A stretch of DNA of 64,000 bases, taken from Streptococcus sp. zg-86. GTDB taxonomy: Bacteria > Bacillota > Bacilli > Lactobacillales > Streptococcaceae. A model generated the notes under the pieces. That model saw only the letters and a program-made list of their open reading frames with translations, was not told the origin of the DNA and ran no database searches. Location of the stretch: NCBI RefSeq assembly GCF_017639855.1, contig NZ_CP072115.1, positions 2,028,559-2,092,558 on the forward strand. Reading direction: 5' to 3'. The number at the start of each line of letters is the position of its first letter. Position 1 is the stretch's first letter. This document shows positions 8,564-18,100 of the stretch, piece after piece. A program made the translations under genes and the position numbers.

Positions 8564-9346
8564 ATGTTACCCTACCCCTTTTCTTACTTTTCCAGTCTCG
8601 TAAAACCACAAAAGATGTTTGCCAATCGGCATGCGTTAACACTTTGGCAACGTTTCTTTACAACGATTTTTCTGATTGCTCTTTTGGTCATTCCTTCGTC
8701 TTTGCAAACCGTTCAATTGACCAGCTACCCGCTGGATCAGTTTATCGACGGTATTTATGACCCCTTAACAGAACAAGTCATGGCAGACTTGGCTAGCCAT
8801 AGCCAATTGGATAATGGACGATTGACCTATACTGGAACAGCTACCTATTCAGATATTACATTCGGTCAGAAAATACCACAAAGTATTGGTTTTACTTACC
8901 AATTCAATACTGAACAGCTGACCATTCGTAAAGGGGAAACCACCTTGGTCGAAACACCTTATCAGGGATTTGAAACAAGTAGCTTCCAAAGTAAAGAGAG
9001 CTTAACAGCTGCTATTTCACAGGCCTGGTATCAGCAGAATCGTTTGCCTATCAGCCTCACCATTACCCTCATTTCTGCCCTGCTTTTAGGCTCAAATTTG
9101 CTCTTTATCATCCTTGGAGCAACCTTCTTCCTCTATCTAACGAAAAAATCCAAACTCTTTCATCTGCAGTCCGTCAAGGAATGCTATAATCTATCCCTGA
9201 ACTGTCTTGGTTTGCCAACGATTATCGCTTGTTTTGTCGGTTTATTTGGACAAACGGTGACGACAGTCATGACAGTACAAAATATCTTATTTGTCCTTGT
9301 CTTACTCTGGGTATTTTTTACCACAAAATTTCGGGATCGTGCTTAG
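8564..9346 (+). CDS. malA: DUF1189 membrane protein, maltodextrin utilisation protein MalA
   Basis: The protein is about 260 residues, with a first membrane segment near residues 27-48, an extracytoplasmic domain of about 115 residues and three further membrane segments at the C-terminus. This DUF1189 protein sits next to malR in the mal locus of other streptococci and is called MalA there; its biochemical role is not known. Three in-frame ATGs occur at 8552, 8558 and 8564. I prefer 8564 because GAGG ends 6 bases before it. It ends 9 bp before malR and is likely co-transcribed with it. Confidence 0.8.
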   Translation: MLPYPFSYFSSLVKPQKMFANRHALTLWQRFFTTIFLIALLVIPSSLQTVQLTSYPLDQFIDGIYDPLTEQVMADLASHSQLDNGRLTYTGTATYSDITFGQKIPQSIGFTYQFNTEQLTIRKGETTLVETPYQGFETSSFQSKESLTAAISQAWYQQNRLPISLTITLISALLLGSNLLFIILGATFFLYLTKKSKLFHLQSVKECYNLSLNCLGLPTIIACFVGLFGQTVTTVMTVQNILFVLVLLWVFFTTKFRDRA

Positions 9347-9355
9347 GAGGTTTGT

Positions 9356-10339
9356 ATGCGTGCTACCATTAAAGATGTTGCAAAACTAGCAGGGGTTTCA
9401 CCCTCAACTGTTACTCGTGTCATTCAAAACAGCTCTGCTATTAGCCAAAAAACAAAAGACAGTGTCAGAAAGGCCATGGCAGAACTCAACTATCATCCCA
9501 ATCTCAATGCCCGAAGTCTGGTTAGTAGCTACACTCAGGTCATTGGTCTAGTTCTACCAGATGATTCTGATATTTTCTATCAAAACCCTTTCTTTCCAAC
9601 AGCTCTACGTGGCATTTCTCAGGTAGCAGCCGACCATAATTATGCCATTCAAATCAGCACTGGAAAAGATGAAAAACAACGCCTTGAAGCGATTTCTCAA
9701 ATGGTCTACGGCCGGCGGGTAGATGGGCTAATTTTCCTTTACTCAAAGCCTGATGATCCCCTCGTACAGCTAGCTATTCAACATAATTTTCCATTTCTAA
9801 TCTTGGGAAAGGCTGCATCGCCTTTTATTTCCCTAGTCGACAATGACAATATCCAAGCTGCCTTTGAAGCAACCAGCTATTTTATCCAAAAAGGCTATAA
9901 AAACCCAGCTTTTGTCGCTGGAAATAAGGAGCTCGTGGTATCACAAGACCGCTATAAAGGGTATAAAAAGGCACTCAAAGCCTACAATATTCCCCTTGAT
10001 GATAGTAAGGTCAAATTTAGCTCTGGTTTCCTCTTAGAAGACAGCAGTTACAAAATCATGAAAAAACTCATGAAACAAAAACCAGATGCTATTGTCACCA
10101 CAGATACCATGGTAGCGGAAGGTATTCTACATTATCTGAATGAAATCAATGTACAGTTACCAATTATTTCCTTTGACTCTGTCAAACCAAAACTTGCAAT
10201 TGATGCCTACGTGGACGTTCATGCCATTCAATTAGGACGTGTCGCCTGCGATACCCTACTGCAGATTATCAATGATAGCAAGGAAGAAAAACAAATTTGC
10301 TATCGCCGTGTGATTCCACATACCATTACTGAACTTTAG
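9356..10339 (+). CDS. malR: LacI-family maltose operon repressor MalR
   Basis: The protein is 327 residues. The N-terminal helix-turn-helix reads MRATIKDVAKLAGVSPSTV, followed by the hinge helix region (LNARSLVSS) and a periplasmic-binding-protein-like effector domain. It should bind the GCAAACGTTTGC palindromes at malQ and malX and release them when maltose or maltodextrin is present. AGGAGG precedes the ATG, 9 bp after malA. The pullulanase gene follows 17 bp later, so malA, malR and pulA form one unit. The effector sugar is inferred from context and family. Confidence 0.93.
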   Translation: MRATIKDVAKLAGVSPSTVTRVIQNSSAISQKTKDSVRKAMAELNYHPNLNARSLVSSYTQVIGLVLPDDSDIFYQNPFFPTALRGISQVAADHNYAIQISTGKDEKQRLEAISQMVYGRRVDGLIFLYSKPDDPLVQLAIQHNFPFLILGKAASPFISLVDNDNIQAAFEATSYFIQKGYKNPAFVAGNKELVVSQDRYKGYKKALKAYNIPLDDSKVKFSSGFLLEDSSYKIMKKLMKQKPDAIVTTDTMVAEGILHYLNEINVQLPIISFDSVKPKLAIDAYVDVHAIQLGRVACDTLLQIINDSKEEKQICYRRVIPHTITEL

Positions 10340-10356
10340 AAAGGAGCCATTGGCTC

Positions 10357-12405
10357 ATGGCCTTACGACAATTTAAAGCCTACCTTGATGACCAAGCAAG
10401 CATCCGTATTCTGCTTGAAAAACGCTTTGATCATCCTGATATGACCTTCCACATTGCCTCTCATCAAGCAGAAGAGGAATTAGTTATCCACAGCCGCATG
10501 GAGCAAGGTGAGACCGTAACCTATTTTCTAGCGAGTCTTCATCCCCTTCACTTGGCAGGTGATTACACCATTTACGATCAGGATCGGAATACGGCTGAAT
10601 TAGCCTATGGACAAATTGTCCGCTCTCATCTCTTTGAACAAACCTTTACTTATGACGGCGATGACCTCGGTTCTCACTACAGTCCAACTCACACTCAGTT
10701 TAAACTGTGGGCGCCGATTTCAAAAGCTGTCTTTCTAGTCCTTGAAGGCAAACCTTATGCCATGGACAGACAAGAAAAAGGTGTCTGGCAAGTAACGATC
10801 ACAGGCGATTTAGACGGTGCTAGCTACCATTATCTCCACAAGGTCAATGGAGAATGGATTTCTGTCCATGATCCTTATGCTCTATCTTCTAAAGCAAACT
10901 CTGGTGATAGCTACGTTATCAATCCAACCAAACTCGCTACACCACGCCGCGCTCGTAGTCAAATACCAGCTGCACAAGCCATTATCTATGAAATGAGCGT
11001 TCGTGACTTCTCTCAACAAGCAAGCGCAGGATTCCAACATGCTGGTCAATTCCTTGGTTTAACGGAATCACCTCAGCAAGAAGGAATGCACCTTGGAATG
11101 GACTATATCAAGGAGCTCGGAGTAACCCATATCCAGCTCATGCCCCTCTATGATTTTGGTAGTGTGGATGAGAATTATCCACAGCTTGTGTATAACTGGG
11201 GATATGACCCCGTACAATACAATACTCCTGAAGGATCTTTCTCTAGCAATCCCAATGATCCTTATACACGCATTCAGGAATTACAGACTGCCATTCAAGC
11301 CTATCACGATTCCGACATCAGCGTTATCATGGACGTTGTCTATAACCATGTCTACCACGCTGAAGAATATGCTTTTGAGCGTATTGTCCCTGGCTATTTC
11401 TATCGCTATCAAGAAAATGGTCTCCGAACAGACGGTACCTTCTGTGGAAATGATGTGGCTAGCGAACGCAGTATGGTTCGTAACTACATCAAACAATCCC
11501 TCCGTCAATGGACAACTCTTTATGGATTTGATGGATTCCGCTTTGACCTTATGGGTATTCTTGATGTCGAAACCATGAACCAAATTGAGAGCGAACTTCG
11601 AACACTCCACCCAAACATTTATCTATATGGTGAAGGATGGAAAATGGCAACAGGTCTCGATTTTGATCAATTAGCGCATCAATACAATGCAGAAAAACTG
11701 CCAACACTTGCCTTTTTCAACGATGATTACCGTGATACAGTAAAAAAAGTCCTGCTCAATCCAGAGCGTTTGGTCACAAAACAACTACACGAAAAAATCC
11801 AACACCTCTTAACAGGAAGTCGTTTCAGTCATTTCCTCAATCCTGAACAATCTGTCAATTATATTGAATGCCATGACAATGCGACAGCCTTTGATTATTT
11901 CCACATCGAAAAACCTAACTGGACACCGCAGCAGCAAAAACGCGCAGCTAGCTTTGGACTTCAACTAATCCTCATCTCACAAGGTATCGCCTTTCTTCAT
12001 AGCGGACAAGAATTTTTCCGCACCAAAGATGAAATCGACAATACATATAATATTCCAGACCAGGTGAACCGCCTTGACTGGGAAAGGGCTATTTGCTACC
12101 GCGAGCATATCCAGTTTATCCGTGAATTGATTGCTTTCCGCAAAGAGCACCCCAGTCTTACACAAGCGGATTACCAAATCATTCAAACCAGCTGTGATTT
12201 CTACTGGCTAACTGAATATGTCCTACGCTACACCGTCACATCAGATACAGAAAGGATTCAATTTATTATCAATTTCTCAAATGATGATATCACTTATGAA
12301 AAAGAAGCAACTCAAACCGTCCGCTTCACCTTTCCACCAATGAGCGAAGATAGCGAGCAAATCATTCTGGCGGGTCAGAGTATCTGTATTTTAGAAGATA
12401 AGTAG
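10357..12405 (+). CDS. pulA: Type I pullulanase (GH13), intracellular
   Basis: This 682-residue debranching enzyme hydrolyses alpha-1,6 links in imported branched maltodextrins or glycogen. The N-terminal part is a CBM48-like beta domain. The type I pullulanase signature YNWGYDP is near residue 284. Catalytic region motifs are GFRFDLMGI (nucleophile Asp), YGEGW (acid/base Glu) and ECHDN (Asp). There is no signal peptide, cell-wall anchor or carbohydrate-binding array, unlike the long surface pullulanases of streptococci (PulA/SpuA), so it acts in the cytosol beside MalQ. AGGAG lies 9-10 bases before the ATG. A strong hairpin follows the stop. Confidence 0.92.
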   Translation: MALRQFKAYLDDQASIRILLEKRFDHPDMTFHIASHQAEEELVIHSRMEQGETVTYFLASLHPLHLAGDYTIYDQDRNTAELAYGQIVRSHLFEQTFTYDGDDLGSHYSPTHTQFKLWAPISKAVFLVLEGKPYAMDRQEKGVWQVTITGDLDGASYHYLHKVNGEWISVHDPYALSSKANSGDSYVINPTKLATPRRARSQIPAAQAIIYEMSVRDFSQQASAGFQHAGQFLGLTESPQQEGMHLGMDYIKELGVTHIQLMPLYDFGSVDENYPQLVYNWGYDPVQYNTPEGSFSSNPNDPYTRIQELQTAIQAYHDSDISVIMDVVYNHVYHAEEYAFERIVPGYFYRYQENGLRTDGTFCGNDVASERSMVRNYIKQSLRQWTTLYGFDGFRFDLMGILDVETMNQIESELRTLHPNIYLYGEGWKMATGLDFDQLAHQYNAEKLPTLAFFNDDYRDTVKKVLLNPERLVTKQLHEKIQHLLTGSRFSHFLNPEQSVNYIECHDNATAFDYFHIEKPNWTPQQQKRAASFGLQLILISQGIAFLHSGQEFFRTKDEIDNTYNIPDQVNRLDWERAICYREHIQFIRELIAFRKEHPSLTQADYQIIQTSCDFYWLTEYVLRYTVTSDTERIQFIINFSNDDITYEKEATQTVRFTFPPMSEDSEQIILAGQSICILEDK

Positions 12406-12423
12406 CACTTACCGATAGAACAC

Positions 12424-12465
12424 AAAATCACTAACCAGTTTATAGCTGATTAGTGATTTTTGATT
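12424..12465 (+). terminator. Rho-independent terminator of pulA
   Basis: AAAATCACTAA (12424-12434) pairs with TTAGTGATTTT (12450-12460), with inner CAG/CTG pairing, followed by TTGATTTT. It lies about 20 bp after the pulA stop and closes the mal region. Confidence 0.85.
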
Positions 12466-12466
12466 T

Positions 12467-12629
12467 TATATTAGATTGAGAAAGGAATAGGAAAAGGCAA
12501 GGAGCTGCAGATAGAACTAGCGTTAATTGAGGATTACTCCATAATCCCTATTTCCAACCTTCAACAGTCCACTGGACTATTGAAGCAAAGCGACTGAACG
12601 ATGTCCTAACCTTTATTCAATTCACTATA
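12467..12629. repeat. Modular BOX-like intergenic repeat, long form (163 bp)
   Basis: Imperfect terminal inverted repeats of about 28 bp flank the unit: TATATTAGATTGAGAAAGG on the left and the inverse of ATAAAGGTTAGGACA on the right. A second copy lies at 59985-60088. The two share ends and the GGCAAGGAGCTGCAGATAG block, but this copy carries about 60 extra bases made of two palindromic modules (12529-12547 and about 12560-12585). Both modules also occur near 27.1 kb. Confidence 0.75.
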
Positions 12630-12650
12630 TGTATGTGCCGCAATAAGCAA

Positions 12651-13100
12651 TCACACCAACTCCATAATCTTTTTCCCTACTCGTTCAATATCATTTTGGA
12701 GACCACGAAGTTCGAAGTTAGCAAGCACAGGAAAACCAAATCGTTCTGCATATTGCTTAGCCGTTAGGCAGTATTGATTGTTGAAATTCCGATTGCCGGA
12801 ACCAATAATGCCAAGGCACTTATCCACATTTCCTCCATAGGCGATAAAATCGCCTAGCGGATTAGTCAAAATCTCAACATCGCCATTGTCCACACCATTT
12901 CCACCTTCCAAATAGGTTGGTAAAAAGGCGACAAAAGGTCCATCCAATTCGTAAAAAGGAATATCCTGTTTGACCAAATCCTTGACATGCACCTGCTCGA
13001 CCTGCAAATCAGACTGAAATTGTAAAAAAGTAGTCAAGCGCTTCACAAAACTTTCCGTATTTCCACTTAGGCTAATATAAACAAGATAGACTTTCTTCAT
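12651..13100 (-). CDS. nrdI: NrdI flavodoxin-like protein (ribonucleotide reductase accessory)
   Basis: The protein is 149 residues with a flavodoxin fold; the FMN phosphate loop SLSGNTESF is near residue 10, and the glycine-rich IGSGNRNFNNQYC segment near residue 105 is typical of NrdI. NrdI supplies oxidant for assembling the dimanganese tyrosyl radical cofactor of class Ib ribonucleotide reductase NrdF. I use the ATG at 13100, behind GGAGAAGAG, rather than the frame opening 21 bases upstream. It stands alone here, without nrdE or nrdF, yet its promoter carries two NrdR boxes, which ties it to deoxynucleotide control. Confidence 0.9.
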   Translation of the reverse strand: MKKVYLVYISLSGNTESFVKRLTTFLQFQSDLQVEQVHVKDLVKQDIPFYELDGPFVAFLPTYLEGGNGVDNGDVEILTNPLGDFIAYGGNVDKCLGIIGSGNRNFNNQYCLTAKQYAERFGFPVLANFELRGLQNDIERVGKKIMELV

Positions 13101-13117
13101 CTCTTCTCCAATCAAAA

Positions 13118-13171
13118 ACACAATATATAGAATATAACTACCATTTTATAACTATATATTGTGTTTGTCAA
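13118..13171 (-). promoter_or_regulatory. nrdI promoter with tandem NrdR boxes
   Basis: On the minus strand TTGACA (13166-13171), 17-base spacer and TAAAAT (13143-13148) form the promoter. Two 16-bp sites, ACACAATATATAGAAT (13118-13133) and TAACTATATATTGTGT (13149-13164), each match the NrdR consensus ACACWATATATWGTGT at about 14 of 16 positions. Their starts are 31 bp apart, three helical turns, as known for NrdR box pairs. One box fills the promoter spacer and the other covers the start of transcription. Confidence 0.85.
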
Positions 13172-13193
13172 TCCATACACAGGCTCCTGAACC

Positions 13194-14129
13194 TTATTCC
13201 TCAGCCTCGACAAAGCGTCCGATAATATTGACATTATCGGCCACCGATACGAAGGCTGCCTTATCGGTCTTCTTCATAATAGCCTTGAAGTCATTAAATT
13301 CTGCTCGGGTAATAATGGTAATCAGAACGGTCTTTTCTTCATGATTGTAGGCACCTTCTGCACCATTGATAATGGTCACTCCACGATGCAATTTCTTTTG
13401 AATCATCTTGATAACACGATTCGGATGACTGGTGATAATCATGGCCTGCATGCGCTTTTGCTTGACATAAATCACATCCGTCATCTGACTACAAACAAAG
13501 AGGGCAATCATCGAATACAAGGCGTATTTCCAACCAAAGGTCACTCCAGCTGCTAGCATAATCAAGATGTTGACAATCAGAGAAATACTCCCAACTTGCT
13601 TTCCTGTCTTTTGCCGAATCAAGATACTAACAATATCTGTTCCGCCACTGGACACATTATTCCGAAGGGCAAAACCAATTCCTGTCCCCAGCATAAGCCC
13701 ACCAAAAATAGCATTGACCAGGGGATCTGTCGTCAAGGTAATATGGGGCATAAACTGGATAAAGAAAGAGCTAAAACTAACGGTGATAAAAGTGAAGATA
13801 GTAAATTTGTTCCCAATCTTATACCAAGCAAGGAGGAGCAAGGGAATATTTAGACCATAGTAGACTAGAGCCAGCGGAATTTCAAAGCCCCAGTAGGTAA
13901 TAGAGATTGCAGACACGATTTGTGCAATTCCTGTTACTCCAGAAGAATAGACATTTCCTGGTCGGAAAAAGAAATTGACAGCTATACTGGATAAAATTCC
14001 ATAAATGATTGATCCGGATATACGCTCTGCATAGCGTTCTTTTGAGACACTCGAGATGACAGACCAAAAACGATTGCGCCTTGCCTTTCTCAAGAATTGA
14101 ATACGAAGTTTTCTAAAATATCTATTCAT
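13194..14129 (-). CDS. YitT family membrane protein (DUF161/DUF2179)
   Basis: This 311-residue protein has a cytosolic N-terminal stretch, five or six membrane segments (about residues 35-195) and a C-terminal soluble DUF2179 domain. YitT proteins are widespread in Firmicutes and their transport role is not established. The ATG at 14129 overlaps the end of aspS by 8 bases, so the gene is translationally coupled to aspS. A paralogue is at 54714-55586. The N-terminus here is longer and more basic than in that paralogue. Confidence 0.88.
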   Translation of the reverse strand: MNRYFRKLRIQFLRKARRNRFWSVISSVSKERYAERISGSIIYGILSSIAVNFFFRPGNVYSSGVTGIAQIVSAISITYWGFEIPLALVYYGLNIPLLLLAWYKIGNKFTIFTFITVSFSSFFIQFMPHITLTTDPLVNAIFGGLMLGTGIGFALRNNVSSGGTDIVSILIRQKTGKQVGSISLIVNILIMLAAGVTFGWKYALYSMIALFVCSQMTDVIYVKQKRMQAMIITSHPNRVIKMIQKKLHRGVTIINGAEGAYNHEEKTVLITIITRAEFNDFKAIMKKTDKAAFVSVADNVNIIGRFVEAEE

Positions 14130-15873
14130 TAGTTGTTTGAATCTGAAGTGCTAATTCTTCTAATTGACTGTTGGCTACCGTACTTGGAGCTTGGGTCATT
14201 GGATCACTGGCCTTATTGTTCTTAGGAAAGGCGATTACCTCACGAATATTGTCCTTACCTGCTAGGAGCATGACCAAACGGTCCAATCCGATTGCAAGTC
14301 CACCATGTGGTGGGAAACCGTAGTCCATCGCTTCCAAAAGGAAACCAAATTGGTCATGAGCCTGTTCAGCACTAAAACCAAGCGCTTTGAACATCTTCTC
14401 TTGCATCTCTTTTTGGTTAATACGTAGGCTTCCACCTCCTAATTCATAACCATTTAATACGATGTCATAGGCAACCGCACGAACACTTGCCAAATCGCCT
14501 TCCAAATGATGTGCTGTTTCTTCTGTCGGAAGTGTAAATGGATGATGAGCGCTCATGAAACGACCTTCTTCTTCTGACCATTCAAACATTGGCCAATCCA
14601 CAATCCACAAGAAGTTAAACTTGCTTTCATCAATCAAGCCTTGTTCCTTAGCAAGACGAGTACGAAGCGCTCCTAATGTATTATTCGCAATTTCTAATTC
14701 GTCTGCGACAAATAGAACCAAATCCTTGTCTACTAATTGTAAACCTTCTGTCAACTTTTCTGTAATAGCTGTCAAGAACTTGGCAATTGGACCTGTCAAT
14801 TCACCATTTGTAACCTTTATCCAAGCTAGGCCTTTTGCCCCAAATTGCTTAGCGTAATCGGTTAATGTATCAATGTCTTTACGCGAGTAATTGTCTGCTG
14901 CACCTTTGACTACAATCGCTTTAACAGCAGGAGCTTGGGAAAAGACTTTAAAGTCAACTTCCTTTACAAGATCTGTCAAGTCTTGCAAGAGCATCTCAAA
15001 TCGAGTATCCGGTTTATCGCTACCATAAGCATTCATGGCATGGTCATAGCTCATACGAGGAAATGGTAGAGCAACATCGATTCCTTTGGTCTCTTTCATG
15101 ACACGCGCCAGTAAGCCCTCTACTATATCTTGAATTTCTAGCTCAGATAAGAAGGAGGTTTCTAAGTCAACTTGTGTAAACTCTGGCTGGCGATCTCCAC
15201 GCAGATCCTCATCACGGAAGCATTTCACAATTTGATAGTAGCGGTCAAAACCAGCATTCATAAGCAATTGCTTGGTAATCTGTGGACTTTGTGGCAAAGC
15301 ATAAAAATGCCCCTTACTCACACGACTTGGCACCAAGTAATCACGCGCACCTTCTGGCGTTGACTTGGTCAACATCGGTGTTTCAACGTCGATAAACTCC
15401 AGTTCGTCCAAATAATTGCGGATACTATGTGTTGCTGCAGCTCGCAATTTAAAGTTTGCAAGCATTTCAGGACGGCGTAAGTCCAAATAGCGGTAGCGAA
15501 GACGAGTATCATCGCTTGCTTCAATACCATCCTTAATTTCAAACGGAGTTGTTTTGGCTACGTTTAAAATCGTCAGGCTAGACACTTGTAGCTCGACTTC
15601 ACCTGTCGGTAGAGTAGCGTTGACCTGTTCACGTGCAACAACTTGTCCTGTTACTTCAAGAACAAACTCGCTCCGCACTTTCTCAGCCTGTTCCATCACA
15701 TCACTAGATACCATCTCAGGATTAATAACTAACTGCATGATTCCTTCACGGTCCCGCAAGTCAATAAAAATCAAGCCACCCAAGTCACGACGGCGACCAA
15801 CCCAACCTTTCAAAGTAATTTCTTGACCGATGTGTTCTTTCCGAACACGTCCCGCATACATCGAACGTTTCAT
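14122..15873 (-). CDS. aspS: Aspartyl-tRNA synthetase
   Basis: This 583-residue bacterial-type class IIb synthetase contains an N-terminal OB-fold anticodon-binding domain, the class II catalytic core and the bacterial GAD insertion. Motif 2 includes FRDEDLRGDRQPEFTQ, and motif 3 is GLDRLVMLLAG near the C-terminus. It charges tRNA-Asp in the cytosol. The start is the ATG at 15873 (MKRSMYAGRV) preceded by GGAGAGG; the frame extends 17 codons upstream with no support. It is the first gene of a unit with the YitT gene. Confidence 0.96.
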   Translation of the reverse strand: MKRSMYAGRVRKEHIGQEITLKGWVGRRRDLGGLIFIDLRDREGIMQLVINPEMVSSDVMEQAEKVRSEFVLEVTGQVVAREQVNATLPTGEVELQVSSLTILNVAKTTPFEIKDGIEASDDTRLRYRYLDLRRPEMLANFKLRAAATHSIRNYLDELEFIDVETPMLTKSTPEGARDYLVPSRVSKGHFYALPQSPQITKQLLMNAGFDRYYQIVKCFRDEDLRGDRQPEFTQVDLETSFLSELEIQDIVEGLLARVMKETKGIDVALPFPRMSYDHAMNAYGSDKPDTRFEMLLQDLTDLVKEVDFKVFSQAPAVKAIVVKGAADNYSRKDIDTLTDYAKQFGAKGLAWIKVTNGELTGPIAKFLTAITEKLTEGLQLVDKDLVLFVADELEIANNTLGALRTRLAKEQGLIDESKFNFLWIVDWPMFEWSEEEGRFMSAHHPFTLPTEETAHHLEGDLASVRAVAYDIVLNGYELGGGSLRINQKEMQEKMFKALGFSAEQAHDQFGFLLEAMDYGFPPHGGLAIGLDRLVMLLAGKDNIREVIAFPKNNKASDPMTQAPSTVANSQLEELALQIQTTNE

Positions 15874-16023
15874 ATTTTCCTCTCTCCGATTATGGAATCC
15901 AGTAGCACAAACCTGCATGCCCATCTTCCATCTATTCTTGGTTTTATACCTAACTATTCTATCATAAAAGCAGGCAAATCGGGAACAATTCGAGTGAATT
16001 TTCTCGAAAATCCTTGCTTGATA

Positions 16024-16053
16024 GAAAAAGGCTAGGTAAAAGTACCCGACCTT
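16024..16053 (-). terminator. Probable terminator of the aldo/keto reductase gene
   Basis: Read on the minus strand, AAGGTCGGGTA and TACCTAGCCTT pair with G-T wobbles around a short loop and are followed by TTTTTC. It lies about 90 bp after the stop of the reductase and upstream of aspS. The remaining sequence between 15874 and 16139 shows no gene. Confidence 0.6.
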
Positions 16054-16139
16054 GTTTCTATTTACTATTCAGACTGTTTAAGGACACATCACACTAATCA
16101 AGCGGACAGCCAACATAGCTACTAACCAATCTCCTTCTG

Positions 16140-17051
16140 TTACGGTAGACTGTTTCCTGCGCTCGTGTAGATGTCATACCACTCAGGCCGTGTCAAGGTC
16201 ACCTGTTCTGCTGCGGCAATGTTAGCCAACCGATCAGGATTCATAGAACCTACAATAGTCTGAATCTTAGCAGGATGGCGCAAAATCCAGGCTACGACAA
16301 TTGCTTCACGTGAAACATGGTATTGCGCAGCTAAGCGCTCAATCGTCTGATTTAAGTTGGCATAATCTGGATGATCAACGAAAATTCCTCTTTGTAAATC
16401 AATCAGAAATGGCGACCAGGCCTGAACGGTTACTCCTTTCAAGCGGCAATAGTCTAAGACACCGCCATCTCGGACAGTTGCTCCATCTTCTTTCATATTG
16501 ACATGTAAGCCCATATCAATAAGGGGAGTATGGGCAGGTGAAAATTGCAACTGATTGACCACCAAAGGCTCATCCAAATAAGACTGGAGTAATTCCATTT
16601 GATAGGAATTTTGATTGCTGACACCGAAGTGGCGGACTTTCCCAGCTTGTTTCAACTGACTAAAGGCTTCTGCAACCTCTTCTGGCTCCATTAAGGCATC
16701 TGGACGATGAAGGGCTAGGACATCGAGATAATCAGTTCCCAATCGTTTTAATATCTCATCGACAGAAGTTAGGATATGCTCTTTTGAAAAATCAAAATAT
16801 CCCTTGCGAATACCGCATTTAGATTGCAGAATGTACTCCTCACGACGGATGCCCAATTCGTTCACAGCTGCTGCAAACCGAAGCTCTGATTCCCCACCAC
16901 CATAAATGTCTGCATGGTCAAAAAACGTAATGCCATTTTCTAAAGCCGTTTTAACAACTACTTGAGCTGCTGATGCCTCCAAACTGGCCATGCGCATACA
17001 GCCTAGTGCGATTCGAGAGACTTCTAGTCCTGTTTTCCCCAATTTTTGCAT
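16140..17051 (-). CDS. Aldo/keto reductase
   Basis: This 303-residue NADPH-dependent oxidoreductase has a TIM-barrel fold. The catalytic tetrad is visible: Asp and Tyr in DHADIYGGGESE (residues 45-56), Lys in LQSKCGI (about 79) and His in LALHRPD (about 114). The class resembles YdhF-type general reductases, whose natural substrate is usually unknown. It lies 12 bp after a GT2 glycosyltransferase on the same strand and may be co-transcribed. The gene body contains a 15/16 match to parS at 16302-16317. Confidence 0.9.
   Translation of the reverse strand: MQKLGKTGLEVSRIALGCMRMASLEASAAQVVVKTALENGITFFDHADIYGGGESELRFAAAVNELGIRREEYILQSKCGIRKGYFDFSKEHILTSVDEILKRLGTDYLDVLALHRPDALMEPEEVAEAFSQLKQAGKVRHFGVSNQNSYQMELLQSYLDEPLVVNQLQFSPAHTPLIDMGLHVNMKEDGATVRDGGVLDYCRLKGVTVQAWSPFLIDLQRGIFVDHPDYANLNQTIERLAAQYHVSREAIVVAWILRHPAKIQTIVGSMNPDRLANIAAAEQVTLTRPEWYDIYTSAGNSLP
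16302..16317. other. parS: parS-like site inside the aldo/keto reductase gene
   Basis: The 16-mer TGCTTCACGTGAAACA differs from the ParB-binding consensus TGTTTCACGTGAAACA at one position. The site is about 47 kb from the parB gene at the right edge. It lies in coding sequence, as most parS sites do. Confidence 0.7.
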
Positions 17052-17063
17052 TGATTTCTCCTA

Positions 17064-18077
17064 TCAATTAAATCCGTAAATGCTCTTTGCAATCTTGTAG
17101 ACAGCGTTTGAAATCTTCCGTCCTGGGTAGCCATATAAGTTGGTCAATTGACCCAACAAGCCACTGCGAACGATTTTAAAGAGGGCTGGATTATTGTCTT
17201 GAATGTATTTCCACAATTCTTGCTTTTTCATCATATGCTCTGCTGTCCCACCTCGATTAAGAAGGGCACAAGAGATAATGGTCGTAATCTCCACATGATT
17301 GAGTAAATAGCTTCGCAAATCAGGTTGATCAATGGCATCCAAGTCCAAACTGTCCACCAAGATACGATTCACCTTCAGCTGCTGGTCAATCCGCTTAATC
17401 ATTACCGATTCATTAACGGACTGGTCGTGACGCCCAATAAAATAACGGTAGAAATCAACCGGCAGATAATACATGGTCTTGACAGCTTGTAGCGGTGTAA
17501 AGACGAAAATATTGTCTACATAAAAGGTATGCTCTGGTAACACCAAACCTACTTCTCTTAGCAGGTCTGTCCGATAAATCAGCGAATGCATCATCATATA
17601 TTGGCCCTTTGAAAAGGCTGCTACATCATCCCAAGTAAAAATACGCTCAGTCGGCAAGACATTCTGGTAATTCATGCTCTTCTTACGAGATTGTCCCTCT
17701 TTTTCATAGACAAAATTCGAGATAAAAGCATCTACGGACTGACCCTTATTTTCGAGACTTGTCAAGGTTTCAAGGATTTTGAGGTAGGCTCTCGTATCGA
17801 CCCAGTCATCGCTATCTACTACCTTAAAATAGCGACCTGTAGCCTCCCGCATACCAGTATTTACTGCTCCACCATGGCCCTTATTTTCTTGATAAATCGC
17901 TCGAACATTGGCATACTTGGCTGCTAGTTGTTCCGCAATTTCTTGTGTACGATCGCTTGAACCGTCATTGACAATTAAAATTTCGACTAAATCACCTCCA
18001 ACAACGAGTGATTCAACACAGTAATGTAGATATTCTTGCGCATTGTAACTCGGAATGGCAATACTTAATAAAGTCAT
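17064..18077 (-). CDS. Family 2 glycosyltransferase
   Basis: This 337-residue protein has the GT-A fold. The N-terminus LLSIAIPSYNAQEYL starts the nucleotide-sugar domain, VNDGSSDRTQE binds the nucleotide, and VVDSDDW supplies the metal-binding DxD-type motif near residue 97. There is no membrane segment, so it acts in the cytosol or at the membrane surface, probably on cell-envelope glycan or glycolipid; donor and acceptor cannot be told. GTAGGAG precedes the ATG. It lies between a GH3 glycosidase and an aldo/keto reductase, all on the minus strand. Confidence 0.88.
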   Translation of the reverse strand: MTLLSIAIPSYNAQEYLHYCVESLVVGGDLVEILIVNDGSSDRTQEIAEQLAAKYANVRAIYQENKGHGGAVNTGMREATGRYFKVVDSDDWVDTRAYLKILETLTSLENKGQSVDAFISNFVYEKEGQSRKKSMNYQNVLPTERIFTWDDVAAFSKGQYMMMHSLIYRTDLLREVGLVLPEHTFYVDNIFVFTPLQAVKTMYYLPVDFYRYFIGRHDQSVNESVMIKRIDQQLKVNRILVDSLDLDAIDQPDLRSYLLNHVEITTIISCALLNRGGTAEHMMKKQELWKYIQDNNPALFKIVRSGLLGQLTNLYGYPGRKISNAVYKIAKSIYGFN

Positions 18078-18100
18078 CTCCTACTCCCTATCAATGAATT

